The notes under the pieces were generated by a model. It was given only the letters and a program-made list of their open reading frames with translations, was not told where the DNA came from and ran no database searches. From Streptococcus halotolerans (lineage in GTDB: Bacteria > Bacillota > Bacilli > Lactobacillales > Streptococcaceae), in assembly GCF_001598035.1 (NCBI RefSeq), contig NZ_CP014835.1:1334501-1398500 (forward strand): 64,000 nucleotides of DNA, written 5' to 3'. Below are positions 58,047 to 64,000 of this stretch, one piece after another (within the stretch, counting starts at the first letter, position 1; every line of letters begins with the position of its first letter). The translations under genes were made by a program, and so were the position numbers.

Positions 58047-58507
58047 TATGATTCCTTTTTCCTATCCAACCGATGGAGGAGTTTCTTTAACATTCTAGTT
58101 CTAATAAAAGGGGCATCTTGTCCTAATACGGCATCAGAAGTCATTGATAACAGCAAGTTGCCTTCTCGCTCCGTGATCACCTTTTCTTCAAATAAGAGTT
58201 GAATAAGATCATCAAAAACCTGTTGGCTAACTCGCTCACCAATGGTTGCCATCAAAGAACCCAGCAATTGATGATTATCTGAAAACTTAACCTTGGCAAT
58301 ACGGATGTAGCCGCCACCACCACGTTTACTTTCAACCAAATAACCTCGACTCTCTGTGAAACGTGTCTTTATAACATAGTTGATCTGACTGGGAACAACC
58401 TGAAAAGACTCAGCCAGATGAGATCGCTTAATTTCGGTCATACCTGACTGAGCCAACAACTGCTTGATATACTCTTCAATCTGGTCCGAAGTATTTTTTG
58501 ACGACAT
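58046..58507 (-). CDS. ctsR: CtsR stress-gene repressor
   Basis: 153 residues. The N-terminal winged helix starts NTSDQIEEYIKQLLAQSG, with FQVVPSQINYVIKTRFTESRGY. The glycine-rich wing SKRGGGGYIRI (about 82-92), which senses heat, is intact. It represses clp genes at ordinary temperature. First gene of ctsR-clpC, with the operator just upstream. No mcsA/mcsB are between ctsR and clpC, as usual in streptococci. Confidence 0.96.
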   Translation of the reverse strand: MSSKNTSDQIEEYIKQLLAQSGMTEIKRSHLAESFQVVPSQINYVIKTRFTESRGYLVESKRGGGGYIRIAKVKFSDNHQLLGSLMATIGERVSQQVFDDLIQLLFEEKVITEREGNLLLSMTSDAVLGQDAPFIRTRMLKKLLHRLDRKKES

Positions 58508-58526
58508 TAAGGACTCCCTTTCTTAC

Positions 58527-58552
58527 TTTGACTATAACTGACTATAATTATA
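58527..58552 (-). promoter_or_regulatory. ctsR promoter -10 and CtsR operator
   Basis: On the minus strand TATAAT (58547-58552) is followed by the heptad direct repeat AGTCAGT-TAT-AGTCAAA (58527-58543), close to the CtsR consensus GGTCAAA-NAN-GGTCAAA. Autorepression is inferred. Confidence 0.8.
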
Positions 58553-58570
58553 TCAAATTTTTAAGACATT

Positions 58571-58612
58571 TAAAACCTTAAACCTTAAACCTTAAGCCTT
58601 AAGAATCCTTAG
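58571..58612. repeat. Heptad tandem repeat upstream of ctsR
   Basis: Four to five imperfect copies of CCTTAAA (ending CCTTAAG) in tandem, lying just upstream of the ctsR -10, over the -35 region. It may vary in length by slippage. Confidence 0.75.
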
Positions 58613-58669
58613 ACAGACGAAAAATGTCGGACAATTCCCTCAAGTCTTTTCCGTTTGTTCACCATGTGA

Positions 58670-58775
58670 TATAGTCGAATAAATTAACTTTGAGACAAAG
58701 AACTGAGATACGGGCAACAATTGAGTAGGGTAAGGCGAAAGTGAAGATGTCTCAATCTTAATTCAAAAGACTATA
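58670..58775. repeat. MITE-like element, copy 1 (106 bp)
   Basis: 106 bp with imperfect ~28-bp terminal inverted repeats starting TATAGTC and ending GACTATA. The inside shows AACTGAGATACGGGCA. Same length and sequence family as copy 2; no coding capacity. Confidence 0.78.
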
Positions 58776-58820
58776 AATCCGCAAGACAATAAGAGATAAA
58801 CTACCTCCTACAAAGGGGAA

Positions 58821-59063
58821 TTAATAGCATTCTAACCCCATATCCTGAATAACTTGGGTTGACATCAGTGGTGTCGCAATCAAACCGATATTACCAGTTA
58901 TGATAGCCATACTAGTAACAAAGGTTTGACGACCGTCAATGTCACAAGAGTTTGCGACACTTGCAGAAATCGCTGATATCCCACCCACAAAACCAGAAAC
59001 AAGCAAGAACGCACCTAAGTAATAGAAAACAATAGCGGCATTGTCAAAAATGGCGACTCTGCC
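58821..59063 (-). pseudogene. Fragment of a membrane transporter between two MITE-like copies
   Basis: An 80-codon minus-strand frame ends TAA at 58821 and is preceded by stops (TAATAG). The product has two hydrophobic helices (IVFYYLGAFLLVSGFVGG and the IITGNIGLIATPLM region). It lacks a start with ribosome site and is far too short for the transporter that it resembles. Enclosed by the two 106-bp repeats, it is probably a deletion remnant. The family was not identified. Confidence 0.5.
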
Positions 59064-59123
59064 CTATTAGACTGCTTCAAAATCAAAAATAGCGGCAATC
59101 CAGTCTCTGTGTACAATCGATTA

Positions 59124-59229
59124 TATAGTAAAATGAATTAACTTTAAGACAAATAACTGAGAGGCGGGCAGCACTTGAGTAGAGCAAGGTGAAAGCGACG
59201 ATGTCTCAACCTTAATTCAAAAAACTATA
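59124..59229. repeat. MITE-like element, copy 2 (106 bp)
   Basis: 106 bp, TATAGTAAAATGAATTAACT at the left end and an inverted-repeat right end ending AACTATA. It matches copy 1 in length and over most positions, in the same orientation. The two flank a gene remnant. Confidence 0.78.
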
Positions 59230-59328
59230 GTTAGGAAGAAATGACTTGTTTTGTCATAACATTACAATTTCGCTATTTCTAAATTTTGTTAAGTATTAGC
59301 CCTTTTAGTCGCGTTTAGCCATAAGAAA

Positions 59329-59351
59329 GGCACCTCTTTTAACGAGGTGCC
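59329..59351 (-). terminator. tsf terminator
   Basis: GGCACCTC-7nt-GAGGTGCC, with TTTCTT following on the minus strand, 20 bp past the tsf stop. Confidence 0.88.
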
Positions 59352-59371
59352 CTAGATTAACGATTAATCAA

Positions 59372-60412
59372 TTATTTACCAAGAGCTGCTGCCATTGTAG
59401 CTGCAACTTCGTTTTCAAAGTCATTTGAAGCTTTTTCAATACCTTCACCAACTTCGAAACGAGCAAATGCAACAACTTTAGCATTTACTGATTCTAAGTA
59501 TTGCTCAACTGTTTTGCTGTCATCCATGATGTAGACTTGTGCAAGAAGTGTGTATTGTTGGTCAACTTTAGTGTTATCAAGCATAAAGCGATCCATTTTA
59601 CCTGGGATGATTTTGTCCCAAATTTTTTCTGGTTTACCTTCAGCAGCAAGTTCTGCTTTGATGTCTTCTTCAGCTTTTGCAATTACTTCATCAGTCAATT
59701 GTGCTTTTGATCCATACTCAAGGTGTGGAAGAGCTGGTTTGTTAACCATAGCACGTGATTCGTTGTCCTGATCGATAACGTGGTTCAATTGTGCTAATTC
59801 ATCTTTAACAAATTGCTCATCAAGTTCAGTATATGAAAGAACTGATGGATTCATTGCAGCGATATGCATTGAAATTTGCTTAGCAAGGGCTTCGTCGCCA
59901 CCTTCGATAACTGAGATAACCCCGATACGTCCACCATTATGTTGGTAAGCACCGAAAGCTTGATCATCTGTTTTTTCGATAACAGCAAAGCGACGGAATG
60001 AAATTTTTTCTCCGATGGTAGCTGTTGCGTTAACATATGCTTCTTCAAGTGTTTCACCTGAAGCCAATTTAACGTTAACAGCTTCTTCGTTGTTAGCTGG
60101 TTTAGCTGCTGCAAGTGCTTTTGCAGTTTCGTTTACCAATTCAACGAATTGAGCGTTTTTAGCAACAAAGTCAGTTTCAGCGTTAACTTCAACAACGGCT
60201 GCAACATTACCAGCAACGAAAACTCCAGTCAATCCTTCAGCAGCTACGCGGTCAGCTTTTTTAGCTGCTTTGGCCATACCTTTTTCACGAAGTAATTCAA
60301 TCGCTTTATCCATATCGCCATCAGTTTCAACAAGTGCTTTTTTAGCGTCCATAACACCAGCACCTGATTTTTCACGCAATTCTTTAACGAGTTTTGCAGT
60401 AATTTCTGCCAT
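59372..60412 (-). CDS. tsf: Translation elongation factor Ts
   Basis: 346 residues, the streptococcal EF-Ts length. It exchanges GDP on EF-Tu. The N-terminal UBA-like domain is [27 protein letters not shown] (two conserved segments), followed by the core motif [10 protein letters not shown] (about 76-85) and HIAAMNPS (about 182). AAGGAG precedes the ATG. It follows rpsB after 186 bp that include a GGGCT-A-AGCCC hairpin and T-rich stretch, a possible internal attenuator. Confidence 0.97.
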   Translation of the reverse strand: MAEITAKLVKELREKSGAGVMDAKKALVETDGDMDKAIELLREKGMAKAAKKADRVAAEGLTGVFVAGNVAAVVEVNAETDFVAKNAQFVELVNETAKALAAAKPANNEEAVNVKLASGETLEEAYVNATATIGEKISFRRFAVIEKTDDQAFGAYQHNGGRIGVISVIEGGDEALAKQISMHIAAMNPSVLSYTELDEQFVKDELAQLNHVIDQDNESRAMVNKPALPHLEYGSKAQLTDEVIAKAEEDIKAELAAEGKPEKIWDKIIPGKMDRFMLDNTKVDQQYTLLAQVYIMDDSKTVEQYLESVNAKVVAFARFEVGEGIEKASNDFENEVAATMAAALGK

Positions 60413-60598
60413 GAGTAGATCTCCTTAACCTATAATCTGAGACAACAATTCCTGGGTATCAGTTCTTGTTACTCTTTAATAACTAACCAAATAAAAACAA
60501 AAGAGACTAGGGCTTAGCCCTGCCCCTTTCGCAAGTAATGTCCATTCTTGCCAATCAAGCTCAAATGGTAAAGTGGACCAGTGTCCTTGTTACTTTTC

Positions 60599-61366
60599 TT
60601 AGTTGTTGTCGCCTTCTACAACTTCAACGATTTCTTCGATTGATTCTGCGCTTGCTTCTTCTTGGAAGTCAACACCAGCATCTTCGCCTTGGTTACCTTC
60701 GATAACAGCGTCAGCCAATTTAGAAGTAATCAATTTAACGGCACGAATAGCATCGTCATTTGCTGGGATGATAACATCGATCTCATCTGGATCAGCGTTT
60801 GTATCAACCATAGCTACAACTGGGATACCAAGTTTTTTAGCTTCTTTAACAGCAATTTGTTCTTTATGTGGGTCAACGATGTACATAACATCTGGAATAC
60901 GAGGCATATCTTCGATACCACCCAAGAATTTTTCAAGACGTGCACGTTGTTTGTTCAACAAGGCAACTTCTTTCTTAGGAAGAACGTCGAAAGTTCCATC
61001 TTCTTCCATGCGTTTGATCTCTTTCAATTTAGCGATACGTTTTTGGATTGTATCCCAGTTTGTAAGAGTTCCACCCAACCAACGGTGGTTGATGTAATAT
61101 TGACCAGCACGAGTAGCTTCTTCTGCAACTGCTTCAGCTGCTTGTTTTTTAGTACCAACGAACAAGATAACTGCATCGTTTGCTGCTGCGTCACGAACGA
61201 AGTCGTAAGCTTGATCAGCTAATTTTACAGTTTGTTGAAGGTCGATAACGTGGATACCGTTACGCTCAGTAAAGATATACTTAGCCATTTTAGGGTTCCA
61301 GCGACGAGTTTGGTGACCAAAGTGAACACCAGCCTCAAGAAGTTGTTTCATTGAAATTACTGCCAT
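60599..61366 (-). CDS. rpsB: 30S ribosomal protein S2
   Basis: 255 residues with the standard S2 opening [20 protein letters not shown] and [32 protein letters not shown] follows at about 69, and a long acidic C-terminus is typical of streptococci. First gene of rpsB-tsf. A promoter about 120 bp upstream gives a long leader, suited to the autogenous control known for rpsB in bacteria. Confidence 0.97.
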   Translation of the reverse strand: MAVISMKQLLEAGVHFGHQTRRWNPKMAKYIFTERNGIHVIDLQQTVKLADQAYDFVRDAAANDAVILFVGTKKQAAEAVAEEATRAGQYYINHRWLGGTLTNWDTIQKRIAKLKEIKRMEEDGTFDVLPKKEVALLNKQRARLEKFLGGIEDMPRIPDVMYIVDPHKEQIAVKEAKKLGIPVVAMVDTNADPDEIDVIIPANDDAIRAVKLITSKLADAVIEGNQGEDAGVDFQEEASAESIEEIVEVVEGDNN

Positions 61367-61485
61367 GAGTAGTTTCTCCTTTTATGTTTTTTTCCTCTTC
61401 CAGCCGTCAACTTGCAAGACCACCACGCGGGCAACAGCCCCACAATGGAGCCAGAATGAGTATTTATTGCCTAAGCAACTAGTAC

Positions 61486-61514
61486 AGTCTATCAAAAATC
61501 ATACCAAAAAGCAA
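61486..61514 (-). promoter_or_regulatory. rpsB promoter
   Basis: On the minus strand TTGCTT, exactly 17 bp, TAGACT (with TG one base upstream). It predicts a leader of about 110 nt with the GCCTAAGCAA region and GC-rich segments between 61410 and 61470, possibly an S2 autoregulatory element. Confidence 0.6.
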
Positions 61515-61690
61515 GTCATTGCCTGACATTTTAGCGGCTTCTTTACCCTTTAGATAAATGATTTGTACACATGCGGATGCATTCGGATTTTCTTTTGAAC
61601 TCCAAAGAGTTCACTTAACCACTTGGTTCAGTCTAATTGGCAACCTTTTATTATCAAGCAATACGGCTACTTGCTATCCTAAGTAACGCA

Positions 61691-61736
61691 AAAGAAGTGG
61701 AGATAGCCTTCTCAAAAGGTGCTCTCCTACTTCTTT
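61691..61736 (-). terminator. ahpF terminator
   Basis: AAAGAAGT-GGAGA pairs with TCTCC-T-ACTTCTTT, with one bulged base and a structured loop, followed by TTTTG on the minus strand. The remaining gap to rpsB (61515-61690) shows nothing else I can support. Confidence 0.75.
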
Positions 61737-61759
61737 AGAGTGCTTGATACAGCCTTGAC

Positions 61760-63304
61760 TTAGTCAGATATAGGATTTCGAATGAGATAGTCAAAGGCGC
61801 CGATAGCTGCTGTTGCTCCAGAGCCCATGGAAATGATGATTTGCTTGTAGGCAGAATCCGTACAATCCCCCGCGGCAAAAACACCTGGAATGTTAGTGGC
61901 ACCCTGCTTGTCAACCACAATTTCACCTCGCTGGTTCAACTCAATACCGCTATCGCTTAACCAAGAGGTGTTTGGAACCAGACCAATTTGTACAAAGACA
62001 CCCTCTAAGGAAATGCTCTTGTCTTCTTTAGATTCACGGTCGCTATAACGTAACCCTGTCACTTCAGTATCTCCTAAAATCTCTTGAGTAGCAACATTTT
62101 TCAGAACGGTTACATTGTCAGTTTGTGCAATTCGTTCTTGTAAGACTTGATCAGCTTTCAGTTCTGGTAAAAACTCTAAAACATAAACATGCTTAGCTAG
62201 GCCGGCTAGATCCAAAGAAGCTTCAAGTCCAGAGTTTCCACCACCGATAACAGCCACGTCTTTCCCTTCAAAAAGCGGGCCATCACAATGTGGGCAGTAG
62301 GTGACGCCTTTATTACGAAATTCAGCTTCCCCTGGAACGTTAATATTGCGCCATTTGGCACCTAGGGCCAGAATGACTGTTTTCGCCTCTAGAACAGCAC
62401 CATTTGACAAGGCTAAGGTAATCACTTTGTCTTTCTCAACAGAAGTCACTTTTTGGGCTTTAATGATGTCAACATCGTAACTCTTAGTGTGTTCCTCTAT
62501 TTGCGCCATCAACTTAGGACCTTCTGTATAGAGGTTTCCGATCATGTTTTCAATGCCAACAGTCTCCATGACTTGTCCACCAAATGTCTCAGCTACTAAG
62601 CCTGTTTTCAAACCTTTTCGCGCAGCATAGATAGCCGCACTATTACCAGCTGGACCGCCGCCAACGACTAGGACGTCATAGACTCCCTTATCGGCAAAGG
62701 CTTCTTTTGACAATGGACCTGACACCTTATCTACCAACTGTTCAATAGTTGCGCGACCTGATGACCACTCAGAACCATTTAAATATACCGTTGGAACAGA
62801 CATGATTCCTTTAGATGTTACCTCATCTTGAAACATCCCTCCTTCGATCATCGTATGCGAAATGTTGTCATTTAATACCGACATGATATTTAAGGCTTGA
62901 ACCACATCGGGACAGTTATGACACGTTAGACTAACATAGGTTTCAAAGTGAAGTTTTTGATCAATAGCTCTGATCCGATCCATCAGATCTGACTCAATTT
63001 TCGGAGCACGACCAGAGACTTGCAAAATAGCCAAAATAAATGATGCAAACTCATGTCCTAATGGAATTCCTGAAAAGATGATCCCACTAGCTTCTCCTTT
63101 TTTTGAAACTTGAAAACTAGGAATTCTCTCCAGAGTTATCGTCTCACGACTAATACGATCTGACATAGTCTCAATTTCCGTGATAAACTCATCCATTTTT
63201 TGAGAATTGGTATCATCGCCAAGACAAACCTGCAATACAATATCTGACTCCAATAACTCTAAATAACTTTGAAGTTGAGATTTGATGTCGTTAGATAATG
63301 TCAT
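61760..63304 (-). CDS. ahpF: Alkyl hydroperoxide reductase subunit F
   Basis: 514 residues, NADH-dependent disulfide reductase that recharges AhpC. The N-terminal double-thioredoxin domain has CHNC (Cys128-Cys131). The FAD motif is VVGGGPAGNSAA (about 213), the active pair CPHC (Cys337-Cys340) and NAD motif VIGGGNSGLEA (about 352). Downstream of ahpC by 30 nt with GGAGG before its ATG. Full-length and intact. Confidence 0.96.
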   Translation of the reverse strand: MTLSNDIKSQLQSYLELLESDIVLQVCLGDDTNSQKMDEFITEIETMSDRISRETITLERIPSFQVSKKGEASGIIFSGIPLGHEFASFILAILQVSGRAPKIESDLMDRIRAIDQKLHFETYVSLTCHNCPDVVQALNIMSVLNDNISHTMIEGGMFQDEVTSKGIMSVPTVYLNGSEWSSGRATIEQLVDKVSGPLSKEAFADKGVYDVLVVGGGPAGNSAAIYAARKGLKTGLVAETFGGQVMETVGIENMIGNLYTEGPKLMAQIEEHTKSYDVDIIKAQKVTSVEKDKVITLALSNGAVLEAKTVILALGAKWRNINVPGEAEFRNKGVTYCPHCDGPLFEGKDVAVIGGGNSGLEASLDLAGLAKHVYVLEFLPELKADQVLQERIAQTDNVTVLKNVATQEILGDTEVTGLRYSDRESKEDKSISLEGVFVQIGLVPNTSWLSDSGIELNQRGEIVVDKQGATNIPGVFAAGDCTDSAYKQIIISMGSGATAAIGAFDYLIRNPISD

Positions 63305-63334
63305 AGACGTCCTCCTCGTTTTTCGTTTTTCTGA

Positions 63335-63895
63335 TTATATTTTTCCAACTAAATCTAAACTTGGCGTCAAGGTTTCAGCGCCTTCTTTCCACTTAGCGGG
63401 ACAAACTTCTCCTGGATGCTCGCGAACATACTGAGCTGCATGAATTTTATCAATCAAGGTGCTAGCATCGCGTCCAATACCATCAGCATTGATTTCCATC
63501 ATTTGAATGATACCATCAGGATCCACAATAAAGGTTCCCCGTTGGGCGAGACCATCTTCTCCTAAGACGTCAAATCCTTGTGATAAAACGTGAGAAGGAT
63601 CACCAATCATTGGGAAAGTGATTGTTCCCACGACATCAGACTCGTCATGCCAAGCTTTATGAACAAAGTGCGTATCTGTTGATACCGAATAAACTTCCAC
63701 ACCTAGTGATGTCAACTCCTCATACTGATCTTGTAAATCTCCTAATTCCGTTGGGCAAACAAATGAGAAGTCAGCTGGGTAGAAACAAAAGATAGCCCAT
63801 TTACCTTTGATGTCGTCACTGCTAACTGTTATGAATTCACCTTGATGATAGGCTTGTGCTTGAAACTCAACCATTTCTTTTCCAATTAATGACAT
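63335..63895 (-). CDS. ahpC: Peroxiredoxin AhpC
   Basis: 186 residues, typical 2-Cys peroxiredoxin. Peroxidatic Cys47 in FSFVCPTEL and resolving Cys165 in GEVCPAKW are both present. It reduces hydrogen peroxide and organic hydroperoxides. TAAGGAGGATACACAT precedes the ATG. A TATAAT -10 lies at 63936-63941 on the minus strand within an AT-rich TTATTGTTATATAA stretch that only loosely resembles a PerR box. First gene of ahpC-ahpF. Confidence 0.97.
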   Translation of the reverse strand: MSLIGKEMVEFQAQAYHQGEFITVSSDDIKGKWAIFCFYPADFSFVCPTELGDLQDQYEELTSLGVEVYSVSTDTHFVHKAWHDESDVVGTITFPMIGDPSHVLSQGFDVLGEDGLAQRGTFIVDPDGIIQMMEINADGIGRDASTLIDKIHAAQYVREHPGEVCPAKWKEGAETLTPSLDLVGKI

Positions 63896-63979
63896 ATGTG
63901 TATCCTCCTTAAATATAATGATATGGTTTAGTCCTATTATATAACAATAATCTTAAATATTCCTTTAGGAGGTACTGAA

Positions 63980-64000
63980 ATGTTCGCGCTTCCATCATTG
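63980..64000 (+). CDS. Start of a divergent gene, cut by the window edge
   Basis: AGGAGG at 63968-63973, then an ATG at 63980-63982 with seven open codons (MFALPSL) to the edge. The ideal ribosome site and spacing suggest a true gene start divergent from ahpC. Too little is visible to name it. Confidence 0.4.

Overview
The window is a chromosomal segment of a low-GC Firmicute, almost certainly a Streptococcus of the pyogenic group (relatives of S. dysgalactiae, S. canis, S. equi, S. agalactiae, S. pyogenes). The evidence is the gene set: streptococcal-length rpsB/tsf, ctsR-clpC, an msmK-type sugar ATPase, two sortase-anchored surface proteins, a ScpA-like C5a-peptidase homologue, a streptococcal MET-box and BOX-like repeats. 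The species cannot be fixed from the sequence alone. No rRNA, tRNA, CRISPR array, complete insertion sequence or prophage was recognised.

Layout. 1-7 kb: 5' end of msmK, a PucR-type regulator, galM, then a dedicated ECF transporter (S, fused A-A and T subunits) behind a SAM hydroxide adenosyltransferase with a MET-box upstream. 7-10.5 kb: an LPXTG surface protein of six ~100-residue repeats, divergent from a TetR regulator. 11-14.5 kb: leuS and two tandem small membrane paralogues. 15-21.3 kb: a sialic-acid operon (rpiR-nanE-nanA-SSS symporter-esterase-yhcH-nanK). 21.4-24 kb: mmuP-mmuM. 24.1-28.6 kb: a decayed gene fragment and a C5a-peptidase-like cell-wall subtilase with a long acidic repeat stalk. 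29-35 kb: acuI-like reductase, nusG, secE, rpmG, pbp2A, an RluD-type pseudouridine synthase. 35-44 kb: a galactoside/amino-sugar locus (PTS IIA, IID, IIC, IIB, bgaC, gntR; lacD, agaS, second gntR), whose two promoters share a 16-bp palindrome. 44-51 kb: purA, a PTS-IIC-like membrane protein, xpaC-telA, hslO-dusB. 51-51.5 kb: an apparently structured non-coding stretch. 51.6-55.1 kb: an AT-rich, tightly overlapping peptide/bacteriocin-like operon. 55.3-64 kb: BOX- and MITE-like repeats, ctsR-clpC, a decayed transporter fragment, rpsB-tsf and ahpC-ahpF.

The most interesting system is the AT-rich operon at 51.6-55.1 kb. It encodes an 81-residue membrane-spanning peptide ending in a 27-residue tail bounded by two cysteines, then an ABC ATPase, a permease, an 87-residue membrane protein, an M50-type intramembrane metalloprotease (apparently with an ATA start) and a membrane-anchored thioredoxin-like CxxC protein. 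The set resembles the YydHIJ (M50 protease plus ABC) machinery of epipeptides, but there is no radical-SAM enzyme; a thiol-disulfide protein takes its place. I infer a disulfide-closed secreted peptide, with export or self-protection by the ABC transporter. Its function is unproven.

Much of the rest is nutrient scavenging (sialic acid, galactosides, S-methylmethionine, a methionine-linked ECF substrate), with candidate CcpA (cre) sites at several sugar promoters, plus core translation, cell wall and stress genes.
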